From Candidatus Babelota bacterium (lineage in GTDB: Bacteria; Babelota; Babeliae; Babelales; Vermiphilaceae): a stretch of 64,000 nt of DNA. A model generated the notes under the pieces. That model was not told the origin of the DNA and did no database searches. It saw nothing but the letters and a program-made list of their open reading frames with translations. A program made the position numbers and the translations under genes. The stretch is from assembly GCA_029262555.1 (NCBI GenBank), contig JAJCZE010000017.1, positions 53,160 through 117,159 on the forward strand, read 5' to 3'. Of the stretch, positions 10,709 to 20,400 are shown piece after piece; positions within the stretch are counted from its first letter, which is position 1, and each line of letters opens with the position of its first letter.

Positions 10709-11323
10709 TTATTTTAAAATGATAAATACAAACACGCTTAATAATGCCGCAAAAAAACACCATACGGAAGTGAGTGCTACTTTATAAAAGAGTAATGTTG
10801 CTACGTAAGAAATTCCCAGCACTACCCCCATAATCCACATATGCGCAATTGAGCTGATAAAAAAGGGAGCAAGTGTGGCAAAAAGATAGAGGGCGCTTCC
10901 GGGCAGCCAGAGCCAACTTGGAAGATCAGCGCGATATGCAATATGGCTGCAGGTAATCGCAGCTTGCGGCGTGGTTACAAAAAAAGCAGCGATTGCAATG
11001 CAACTGGTTATAATTCCTGCAAATAATGGAAGCCTCAGATTGAGTTTTTCTTTAGCGGTTGGCGCCATTTGCGTGATTGCGAGCGCAGGCCAATTGGGCC
11101 ATACGATATACACAAACGTTAAATAGGCATAAATAGCCATTTGAGCCGGCTGGCCAGCCATAAGTGATTGCCAAATTGTCCCTTCAATAAACTGTTGAAT
11201 TGAAAACAGTATGGGAATCATGGCAAATAAGCGCTGTTTTTCTTTTGCGCGAGTGAGTGCGGCGATTCCGCAGAGTAGAAGTACCGCGGAAGCGGTAAAG
11301 CTAGCAGTAGCTGAAAAACACAT
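10709..11323 (-). CDS. DUF6629-like membrane protein
   Basis: A 204-residue integral membrane protein with about seven hydrophobic segments. The N-terminus MCFSATASFTA, and the later FSIQQFIEGTIWQSL, match what I recall of the DUF6629 family, whose function is unknown. Conserved features include the cysteine at residue 2 and the QQ-x-EG-x-W motif. It sits between comM and acpS on the same strand. Identification is by motif memory only; a Pfam search would settle it. Confidence 0.65.
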   Translation of the reverse strand: MCFSATASFTASAVLLLCGIAALTRAKEKQRLFAMIPILFSIQQFIEGTIWQSLMAGQPAQMAIYAYLTFVYIVWPNWPALAITQMAPTAKEKLNLRLPLFAGIITSCIAIAAFFVTTPQAAITCSHIAYRADLPSWLWLPGSALYLFATLAPFFISSIAHMWIMGVVLGISYVATLLFYKVALTSVWCFFAALLSVFVFIILK

Positions 11324-11386
11324 AATGCATCCTTTTTTTTAATATGCAGAAGATAGTGTGCAGCTTAAAAAGAGTGAGTTTCAAAA

Positions 11387-12937
11387 TCAATAATTGCTTC
11401 GTTGTTGCTCTAAATAACGATCCAGTGAGCGATACATAATTGCTTCTTGAATGTGGGGCGCATCAATATCTTTTGATTGGGCCATATCCGCAATCGTACG
11501 AGCAACTTTTAGAATTTTGTGATATCCACGCATACTTAAATTAAGCTTTTCAAATGCCTGCTTGATAATGGATTCAGCTGCATCAGTTAAAGTGCAGTGT
11601 TTTTCAACCATATCTGCTGGAAGTGCATTGTTAGAGCAGCCCTTTCCATTACGCTCGGTTTGAATTGCAATGGCTGGAGCAATTTGATCAAGTAATTCGG
11701 CAGAGCTTTCAGTTTGTTCCTCTTTTGAGGCAATGGTATCGTATTCAATTGAAGGCACGTGGATTTGCAGATCCACTCGATCAAGCAATGGCCCTGAAAG
11801 TTTATTTAAGTATTTCGTGATTTGCTGTTTTGAGCAGTAGCATGTTCGTTTTTTATCGCCAAGAAATCCACATGGGCACGGATTAAGTGCTGCTACTAAT
11901 AATACGGATGCTGGAAAAGTAATTGATTGTTGCACTCGCGCAATAGACACCGTTTTATTTTCAAGCGGTTGGCGCAATGCTTCCAAAGTATCTCGCTTAA
12001 ATTCAGTCAGTTCATCTAGAAAGAGAATGCCATTATGAGACAGGCTGATTTCCCCGGGTTGTGGAAATGATCCTCCGCCAATAAGGCCTGCTTGGGAGAT
12101 TGAATGATGGGGATTTCTGAATGGCCGTTGCAATACAAGGGGCTGATTTCCCAGCTTTCCACTAATGGAATAAATTTTACTGGTTTCAAGTAGCTCATGA
12201 AAATTCATTTGCGGCATAATGGTTGGCAATCGTTTTGCCAGCATTGTTTTGCCGGATCCGGGAGGACCAATAAATAAAATATTATGACGTCCTGCTGCTG
12301 CAATTTGCAATGCCCGTTTTGCCTGCGCTTGCCCTTTTACTTGTGCAAAATCAACGCTTGTTTTTAACTGCTCATTGGTAACAAGCGCCTTAATATTGCA
12401 TTGTGTTGGCGCGATTGGCTTTTCTGCACGAAGATATGCGATGAGATCAGTCAAATGAGAGACGCCGATAATATCTAAATCTTTAATAAGTGCGGCTTCA
12501 TTGCTATTTGCTTGAGGTAGGATTACTCGTTTTTTGCCCAGCTTTGATGCATCATATGCAATCGGAAGTGCCCCTTTTATAAATCGAATGCTCCCATCCA
12601 AAGATAGTTCACCCAAAAAAATTGTCTCGTTTAAAAACGTAGTATCAATTTCAATGAGCCCCATAGCTTTTAAAATGCCGATTGCGATAGGCATATCAAA
12701 AAGAGTGCCTTCTTTTTTCAAATCAGCGGGCGCTAAATTAACGGTGATCTTTTTTGCAGGCAATGAAAAGCCACAATTTTTTAATGCAGCCAAAATACGC
12801 TTACTACTTTCTCGAATAGCAGCATCAGGAAGGCCAACAATATAAAAATTAACAAGACCAAATGAGATATCTACTTCTACTTCTACTAACTGTGCGTTAA
12901 CGCCGATCGTAGCGGCGGAAAAAACTTTTGAATGCAT
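11387..12937 (-). CDS. comM: YifB/ComM-family Mg-chelatase-like AAA+ ATPase
   Basis: A 516-residue protein of the ComM (YifB) family, a hexameric helicase that promotes branch migration during natural transformation in species where it has been studied. The N-terminal Lon-like S5 domain contains FYIVGLPDAAIRESSKRI (residues about 33-50). The AAA+ module has Walker A GPPGSGKT at 224-231 and LFLDELTEF as Walker B. The family-specific NPCPCGFLGD segment with a following cysteine cluster is intact, as is the C-terminal sensor region RGYHKILKVARTIAD. No other competence gene is seen in the window. Confidence 0.92.
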   Translation of the reverse strand: MHSKVFSAATIGVNAQLVEVEVDISFGLVNFYIVGLPDAAIRESSKRILAALKNCGFSLPAKKITVNLAPADLKKEGTLFDMPIAIGILKAMGLIEIDTTFLNETIFLGELSLDGSIRFIKGALPIAYDASKLGKKRVILPQANSNEAALIKDLDIIGVSHLTDLIAYLRAEKPIAPTQCNIKALVTNEQLKTSVDFAQVKGQAQAKRALQIAAAGRHNILFIGPPGSGKTMLAKRLPTIMPQMNFHELLETSKIYSISGKLGNQPLVLQRPFRNPHHSISQAGLIGGGSFPQPGEISLSHNGILFLDELTEFKRDTLEALRQPLENKTVSIARVQQSITFPASVLLVAALNPCPCGFLGDKKRTCYCSKQQITKYLNKLSGPLLDRVDLQIHVPSIEYDTIASKEEQTESSAELLDQIAPAIAIQTERNGKGCSNNALPADMVEKHCTLTDAAESIIKQAFEKLNLSMRGYHKILKVARTIADMAQSKDIDAPHIQEAIMYRSLDRYLEQQRSNY

Positions 12938-13191
12938 GCTGATGCTCTGATGTTTGTGAGTTGTATAGAGATGCGAGGTGTTATAAGGCGTGGCAGATCA
13001 GATAAAAAACGATGTGATAACCATCCATAAATGCGCATACTATAGGGATTTACTTACTTTGCAGCGTAAAGAAAATAGAAGCGCTCGTCAAAATATTTTG
13101 TTTCTGCGCCATTGGAGTGGCGATTTTTCTAAATATTCGTACACTATAGAGCAACACATCACAACCGATTTATTCAGTAACGGGGAGTTTT

Positions 13192-16083
13192 ATGTTCTAT
13201 CGGTGGTTATTACTCGCATTATTATGCATTTCACAATCACTTCATCCTGCAATTACGTTAAAAGGCGATGAGGCTGCTGCCGATGGAGATACTTTTTCTT
13301 TTGACGTGCAGCAAGCTGCAATTTCTATAATACCAGAAATGGCTGGCACAAATGTATTTGTTGCAGCAGCTCCTTCTGCGGGTGGATCAGACGTTGTAAA
13401 AGAGTTTGCGCTTTCTAAAGTATCTCGTAGTACGGATGAGTTTATTGCGCTTGCACCGCAAACTACGACTGTGAATTTTTCAAAAGATGTAGGTAATCCG
13501 CTTTATGATCAGGGCATTGCATACATGAAGATTTTTGATGGAGAAGAAACTATTTTGTCTGGCGCTAAAGAGCGGCCAGTAGTGGTATTAGAAAACGATA
13601 AAACCACAATCTATATGCTGAATAATTTTACTGATACCGGTAATAATATTTCAGTACTTTCTTTTCAAAAAAACGATATCCCATCAAGTGCACTTATTGT
13701 AACTCATAACGTTCCCGATGCTACAGCTGCATTAACGAGCGGCGTTGTTCAAATTGCAACAACAAATCCTTATGTGTTTGCAGCGGTGGGTGCAAATGGT
13801 GGATCATTTGGCGATGTTGGGAGTGGTATTGCGCTTGGCATTATTGGTCAAGTTGGAGATTTTACTGGTCCGCTTTTAATTGATGCACCAACGGGAGAGG
13901 TTTCTCGATCGACGGGAAATCGTGCACTTGCATTGGACGTCACTTCAGATGAATTAAAAATTGGTGCAGATTTAGCATCACTGGGTACGGTTGTTGATAT
14001 GGTGTGGCATAGAAATGTTGGGCGTTTATATATTGCGTTGCAAGCAACTGGCGGTGCTGCGGGTACTGATGGTGCACGATCAATTGTAGTTGCACGTCTT
14101 GGAACGAGTAACGAATTGATTTTTGAGCCAATCGCGCCAACCTCTGCAATCAGTGGAACTGATAAAATAATTGGAGCGGTCGGCGCTGGGGTTTCAGTCA
14201 CTGCAGATAAAGTGCGCGCGATGTACACTTCAACGGCGTTGCCTTATTTAGTTGTTAAGGGTGACGTTGGGGCGCCTTCTGCAACACAAAAAACTGTGTA
14301 TGCATTGCCGCTTGTAACTGGAAGTGGAACGGTATCATTGAATGGGACTATTGCTGCAAAAGATGCACAAGTAACCAATAATATCATTCTAAATACAGAG
14401 CGTTTTATAGATCATATTGTGCTTGATCCAGCGGATACCGATTCAAAAATGCCACTTAATACCGATGCTGCTACGATGGTTGGTGCGGGTGATATTTTGA
14501 ATGGTGATATTACTGATATCTACGTATATGGAGACACGGTATTTGCAACTGTTCAAACTGCAGATGCGGGGCACATTCCTGGAGTATTTTATTCGCAAGC
14601 TCTCTTTGCACAAGATGGAAAAATTAAAGGGTGGACAATTTGGCGACGTGCCGTTGGGCTTTCTGACGCAACGCAATCTACGTTTCTTGATCAAGCAACG
14701 GGGCAATTTTATACCATCTCAGAAAATGATTCATCAGCACTGAAAGTAGTAAAGCGAACTGAGTGGAATGAAGGCGATCCTGATAGTATTTTTCCATTAA
14801 CGCAAATAATGGATTCTTATTTTGCGCAGCCTCAAGCGGGCGTACAGGGGATTCATGATTTTGTAGTTACGTCTGGCGCACTAGGCACATCAACTCCCGG
14901 ACTTTTAGATATTTCATTATTGGTAGCAACAGGATATAAGCGAATCTTATTAGCGCAAACGAGTCGTATTTCTGCGGGCGCAGTAATACCAATTCAAGAT
15001 GGCGCATTCGGGCCACTCTCTTCGTATGATGATGGAACGATAACCGATACGTTCCCAACTTCTGGATCACGCGTAGTTGGAATCTCTGGCGGAGCATTGG
15101 ATGATATTGGTCCGATTGTAGCGGCAGAAATTGGAGTAGATGGAACGAATGGTTGGTTGTTTGTGGGCGGTAGCAATGGTGTTGCCGTGCTTTCAAATCC
15201 AGATGGATCTGGATGGGATCAGGCAACAGAGCTTTCTGACGGATTACTTGGACTTACTTCGGGAATGTCCTTCAAAGCAGTCGGTGAATTTTCTCAAGTG
15301 CGCAAATTGATCTATGACGATAATTATTTATACGTAATTACTCAAAGCGAAATCACGCGCATTGACTTAACGTCTGGCACTCCTGGATTAGGCACAATTT
15401 CTGCGACCGTTGTAGCCACGATTGAAAATGTGGGATCAACAGGAGTTGACGGTGCATTTTTGGATGCGATTGTTTCTGAAAAGTTATTATTGGTTGCTAC
15501 TAATGGTGGCCTGTTTAGGCTCGCAGATGGATTAGATGTTCGAATCGTTGATACCAATTCAGTTTCGTTTGAAAAACTTGATACGCCAGAGGGAATAGGC
15601 CCAGTGCGGCAACTTTTTGCAATCACTTCTACTGGCCGCGCGCAAGATATCGCACGTTCAACGGGCGGTGGCATGTTGTATACATTGAGTGCGTTTCGAG
15701 GTAAAAATCAGGCACAACTCCATCGCTTTGATGTAGCGAGTGTGATTGGCGATTCAATTGGTGATACTACAGTGCAGCGAGTTCGGGATTTATACGTTGA
15801 GGGGATTGCATCATATTTTGCAAGCTTTGGACTCTTTAAAAGTATTTTTGCAACGGATGGCACGCTTTTTTATGGCGCGCAAGGCGCAATGCAAGATATT
15901 GATTCGCAATTAACGGTGCTTGCTTCTCGAATGGGAAATGTGCATACCGGAAGCAATTTTGTAAATAACTTACTTATTCCTGCAGGCTTAGATGACACTA
16001 CCTTACTTGCGGGTATGATTCAAAATTCAGCGACGGGCACGTGGATTTTAGCAGGCGATGCAGGCTTGCGTGCAAATGAATAA
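13192..16083 (+). CDS. Large secreted beta-propeller-like protein
   Basis: A 963-residue protein with a signal peptide (residues 1-19, ending SQSLHPA). The mature chain is rich in Gly, Asp, Ser and Thr and carries repeated strand patterns such as WLFVGGSNGVAVL, KLLLVATNGGLFRL and YLYVITQSEITRIDL, typical of propeller blades. No cysteine-rich or catalytic motif was found. The start ATG at 13192 follows GGGGAG at correct spacing; an overlapping 93-residue frame upstream is not credible. The next gene begins 26 bases downstream and encodes an outer-membrane-like barrel, so the two may form a surface pair. Family unknown; the propeller reading is an inference from sequence texture. Confidence 0.75.
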   Translation: MFYRWLLLALLCISQSLHPAITLKGDEAAADGDTFSFDVQQAAISIIPEMAGTNVFVAAAPSAGGSDVVKEFALSKVSRSTDEFIALAPQTTTVNFSKDVGNPLYDQGIAYMKIFDGEETILSGAKERPVVVLENDKTTIYMLNNFTDTGNNISVLSFQKNDIPSSALIVTHNVPDATAALTSGVVQIATTNPYVFAAVGANGGSFGDVGSGIALGIIGQVGDFTGPLLIDAPTGEVSRSTGNRALALDVTSDELKIGADLASLGTVVDMVWHRNVGRLYIALQATGGAAGTDGARSIVVARLGTSNELIFEPIAPTSAISGTDKIIGAVGAGVSVTADKVRAMYTSTALPYLVVKGDVGAPSATQKTVYALPLVTGSGTVSLNGTIAAKDAQVTNNIILNTERFIDHIVLDPADTDSKMPLNTDAATMVGAGDILNGDITDIYVYGDTVFATVQTADAGHIPGVFYSQALFAQDGKIKGWTIWRRAVGLSDATQSTFLDQATGQFYTISENDSSALKVVKRTEWNEGDPDSIFPLTQIMDSYFAQPQAGVQGIHDFVVTSGALGTSTPGLLDISLLVATGYKRILLAQTSRISAGAVIPIQDGAFGPLSSYDDGTITDTFPTSGSRVVGISGGALDDIGPIVAAEIGVDGTNGWLFVGGSNGVAVLSNPDGSGWDQATELSDGLLGLTSGMSFKAVGEFSQVRKLIYDDNYLYVITQSEITRIDLTSGTPGLGTISATVVATIENVGSTGVDGAFLDAIVSEKLLLVATNGGLFRLADGLDVRIVDTNSVSFEKLDTPEGIGPVRQLFAITSTGRAQDIARSTGGGMLYTLSAFRGKNQAQLHRFDVASVIGDSIGDTTVQRVRDLYVEGIASYFASFGLFKSIFATDGTLFYGAQGAMQDIDSQLTVLASRMGNVHTGSNFVNNLLIPAGLDDTTLLAGMIQNSATGTWILAGDAGLRANE

Positions 16084-16109
16084 CAGTGAACAACGGGAAA
16101 GTTTTTAAA

Positions 16110-17351
16110 ATGATAGCAAAACGATTACTTCTTTTTTTAGCGCTCTGTATTCCAGCTACAGCGCAGGGAATGAATTTACTTCGGCCGTATGATTCTTTAT
16201 TGCGGCCAGACTATTCGCATGATTATCGCGTGCAAACACTTTTTGTTGGTGAAACAGGCATTGCCGATAGAGCATATTCTCGAGAATGCAGTACCAATGC
16301 ATTGCGCATCTGGAATAATGATCAAAATGCACTCACCATGCTTGATGGATTTGCATCCGATACAGATATTGGCAAAAAGCGAATCGAAATCGATGCAAGC
16401 GATGATGGTACGCGGGGCCATTTTTGCGTTGATGGTGATTTAAAGAATTACTTTTCCGGCATTTTTGGTGCACGATTTTTCTTTAGAGATGATTGGTCTT
16501 TCAGTATGTATCTTCCACTGTATTCCATGGCATTGAAAAATGTATGCTGGACGGATAAAACAAACGATGTCAGTGATGAAGATCTGCGTGTAAAAGAGCT
16601 TCTTACTGATAACTTTTTTGAAAATGTATGCAATCTTGGCTGTGATCTTGATCTGTGTGGCTGGAGCCGCACGGGAGTTGGGGACCTTACTTTTATGATG
16701 GATTGGTCTCGCAATTTTGTACAAGCAAAGCCGATGCTTAAAAATGTACGCTTAAATTGGCGACTTGGCCTTGGCGTGCCGACTGGTTTGCGCCAAGATG
16801 AAGATAAGCTGTTTGCTTTTCCGTATGGATATGATGGAGCATTTAGTTTACCATTTGGCCTTGGGCTGGATTTATATTTTGATTTTTATGTACGTGCTGG
16901 GTTTGATGTACAGCTTACGCATGTATTTGGAAATACGCGCACTCGCCGATTCAAAACAAGCGAATGCCAAACTGATTTGCTGTTCTTGCAAAAAGGATCA
17001 GTATATAAAGATTTTGGATTAACGCAGCAATTTAATTTGTATGCGCAGCTGTATAAACCGCGCAATATAGGATTTTCATTCTTGCTTGGGTATCAATACC
17101 TCAAACATGGTGCTGATGAGCTTGGATTGCCATGTGGATCGCCACACTCACAAGCTACAGCTAATTCAGCCGAATCATTAAAAGAGTGGACGGTGCATCA
17201 AATCATTGTACGTGCTGATTATGATATTGGTAGCCATTGGGATGAGCCATCGATTTATCCACGGCTTTTTGTTTATGCGCAATTACCATTTAATGGTAAA
17301 CGCGTGGCAGCAACGAGTAATGTTGGACTTTCTTTCAGTCTTGATTTCTAA
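16110..17351 (+). CDS. Probable outer-membrane beta-barrel protein
   Basis: A 413-residue exported protein. I chose ATG 16110 because GGGAAAG lies about 8 bases upstream; a GTG at 16086 lacks a site. The signal peptide MIAKRLLLFLALCIPATAQG is clear. Alternating hydrophobic strands dominate, several aromatic-rich, and the chain ends VGLSFSLDF, which fits the C-terminal phenylalanine beta-signal read by the BAM complex. Four to five cysteines lie around residues 170-185 (FENVCNLGCDLDLCGW), unusual for a barrel and possibly a disulphide-bonded loop. It is probably co-transcribed with the preceding propeller-like gene. Transport or anchoring role unknown. Confidence 0.75.
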   Translation: MIAKRLLLFLALCIPATAQGMNLLRPYDSLLRPDYSHDYRVQTLFVGETGIADRAYSRECSTNALRIWNNDQNALTMLDGFASDTDIGKKRIEIDASDDGTRGHFCVDGDLKNYFSGIFGARFFFRDDWSFSMYLPLYSMALKNVCWTDKTNDVSDEDLRVKELLTDNFFENVCNLGCDLDLCGWSRTGVGDLTFMMDWSRNFVQAKPMLKNVRLNWRLGLGVPTGLRQDEDKLFAFPYGYDGAFSLPFGLGLDLYFDFYVRAGFDVQLTHVFGNTRTRRFKTSECQTDLLFLQKGSVYKDFGLTQQFNLYAQLYKPRNIGFSFLLGYQYLKHGADELGLPCGSPHSQATANSAESLKEWTVHQIIVRADYDIGSHWDEPSIYPRLFVYAQLPFNGKRVAATSNVGLSFSLDF

Positions 17352-17380
17352 GCTCTTTATTTGCTCAATATTCTCTTCTA

Positions 17381-17410
17381 TTGATTTTACACCATCTTTT
17401 TTAATAGTAT
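17381..17410 (+). promoter_or_regulatory. Candidate promoter for the giant secreted protein pair
   Basis: TTGATT (17381-17386), an 18-base spacer and TAGTAT (17405-17410) lie about 36 bases before the ATG at 17446 in an AT-rich gap. Confidence 0.4.
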
Positions 17411-17445
17411 TTCTATAAGTAAATATTATTTCAGGGGGATGGGTG

Positions 17446-20400
17446 ATGAAAAGGGTTATAAAAAAGATCCTTCTTGTATGCGTATTTTCTACGCAACTGC
17501 TTTCTTTGCGCGCAGCAGGTGGGTTTAATCTTCCTGATTTGAGTGTTGATGGCAAAAATTTGTATGAAATGATTGGTCTTGATCAGGCTGAATATGAACG
17601 CCGTCGTACTACTGCGATGCAAGGCGTTGATACTATGGATTACGATGCCATAGTTGCAGGGTTAGAATCTATTTCGAGCGCAAAAAAACTCCTTTCTGAG
17701 TTGCAAAAAGCAAAAACTGTATATGACCAACTATCTGGCGATGATACGGGTGCAGCAGCATCGCTTTTGGGATTAACCCCAGCTCAGGCACAAGAAAAAT
17801 TATATATGTATGAAAATTTTTTATATCAAGCGCGTGAATTGATTAAGCAAGAGCGCTATAAGGGGCAATTTGATACGTGGGCAAAACAAGAAATCAGTTC
17901 TAAATGTAAGCGAGCTCAGCGGGATGTTCGCAAAGAAATAGATAAAATTGAGCAAGAAAAGAAATTTTATCCTGCAGAGCAGACTTCTCGATTGCAAAAG
18001 CAGATCGATAAAGCAAAAGCTAAATTGCGCAAGCTTGCAGAGGGTTGTACATTTTTAATGGATCCAAAGTTTCGTGCACAATATGATGCTGAGCTAAAAA
18101 CTACTCATCCTTCTTCCAGGGCATTTGAGAATGTAAAAGATGCGGTTGAATCCAGCATGCGATTGGCAGGTACGGGCACGCGAATTAAATTGAATGCGAT
18201 CATTGGAGATATTTTAAGTAGAGAACTTCAAATTCCTGATGCTGCTACCAAGCTTTTTAATCAAGATCTTGAATTGACTGATATTCGCGTTCTTCCCAAG
18301 CCGCAAGGGGAAGACATTAAGTATTACGTTGGGTTTACCGGTACGACCACTTTTAATACATTCTCGCTTGCAGTAAATGTGTATGTTATTTGGGACATCT
18401 ATAATAAAATGCGTTTTAGTATTGGTATTGAAACGCCCGATAACTATCGCCTTACTAATATGTTTCCAAAATTGCGCGCTTTAAATTGGATGCAGTTTCC
18501 AAAAGGGAAATTTGTAGCCGCCAATTTCAAAGGCACTGATATTGATGGCTACTCGTTTGAAAAAGGATTTAATTTCGTCGGGCAATGGGATTTCTTTCTT
18601 TCAGGCCCACTTTCATTTATGAAAAAATTAGCATCATCTGCACCACAAATTCCAGGCCTTAACTTTAAGGCTGAGCCGGTGAGGATTGATGTAGTGATAC
18701 CAAAATGGAATCTATTGCGGGCAGAGGCAAAAGCAACAATTCCACTGGAAATTGGCGTTGATTTCACTAAAATCACTAAACTTCCAAAAGCATTTACGAG
18801 CGTTATCAATGGTATACACCTGACTGAGCTTGCCATGAAAATTAGCCCATCAGCACCAACGCTTGAGCGCCAACAAAGTGAATTGCAGCGACTTGAAGAT
18901 CTTCGCGATACTACAAAAATGCTTTCTGAGCGTAATTCTGAGGCCAAACACTTAAAAGATGCGTATGAACAAGCAGAAAAAAAATATGAGTCAGAAAAAA
19001 GGCGAGTTGGGGGCATTGAAAAAGATAAAGCAAAAGCTGCTGATAAAAAAGCAGAGCGAAGACAGCAAGAACGAGGGCGTCAGCCCACTGAGCCCATTGC
19101 CCAACGCGCAGGCATGCCAGGTAAGACATATAGAGAAGGTGTAACTCAGGCTGTGCGAGATGCTGCACCAGGCGGAGCGCAGCAAAAAGCGCTGCTTTCA
19201 CAATTTGAAAAATTTGGATTCACTGCTCAAATGCAAGGCATTGCAGAATTAAAATTGGGTACGCAGTCTGATCCACTTCGATTGATCGCTTCTGGATTAG
19301 TGCAGCCACCAGGATTAAAGCATCCGCAAGGATTTCTCTCATTTGCAATGCGCCTTGATAATATGCTTGAATTTGGCTGGTTAGCGCTTGGCAATGTAAC
19401 ATTCGTTATAGATATGGATGTTGCTGCAGTACAGGCTTTAATTGCATTAGGCATTCCAATCTCAGGCATATCCCTTTTTGGTCAGGTTGATCTTGGAAAG
19501 CCGGGCGAATCACGCGCTTCATTAAAAGGGGGCGGTGGGATTAGTATTACCGCGAAAAAACCGATTGATGTGTTGATACTTGAACTCTCAGGAGAGAATA
19601 TTCGCCCAACAGACTTTGCACGATTTGTAGGGTACCAACTCATGAAGTCGCAGTCTGTGAGTAGGGGCGTAGGCACACTTTCAGAAAAAGGTGCTCAACT
19701 TTATAATCGAATATTTCCAAAATCAGGCGGTGCGCCCTCACTTTCATTACCGGAGCTGATTTTTCATAAAGTATGGGGATACGCTGCATTAGGATCAGCA
19801 ACGATTGGAAAGCAAACGTATCGATCTGGGCTGGGCCTGCAAGTTGAGCTTGAGCTGATGAAACAAAAAGCGGGGATGAAGATCTTTATTGCCGATCAAG
19901 AAAAAGGGTATTCAATTGAAGGATTTGGCTATGGGCCGCCATTGAGCTTAAGCATTAAAGGACGCGATCTTATTAAAATGTATAGTGCGCAAGATCCTGC
20001 CAAGGGGCCATATATTACCTGGAACTTTAATCCAAAGGCATTATTTAGCAGCTCATCGAAAGCGTCTCGATTACAAACAGCGCAAGCGCGCGCGGGTGCA
20101 CTGAAAGATGATCTTATTCAAGGTGCGTTAAGCTTGGATGCAGTACTTGAATTGCCGATGATGGGATTAAAGCAAAAAGCGAAATTTAAGTGGGCCGGAT
20201 ACACCATCGATGCTGATTTTGAAACAGAGCTTGGCGGATATACAGTAATACTTGGTATAAAAATGAATACGCGTGGAGATGAAATAGATGAAGGTGCGTT
20301 TGTTGGGAAATTAAATGAAGTGCGAGCGATTCTATCGCAAAAAGATTCAGCTGATTCACAAATGCTCGCTGCAAGCATGTTATTGCATGCGGCAGAAGAT

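Noticed and set aside
12990..13271. A 93-residue open frame ahead of and into the propeller-like gene
   Set aside because: It overlaps the signal peptide of the better supported frame, has no recognisable content and no ribosome site.
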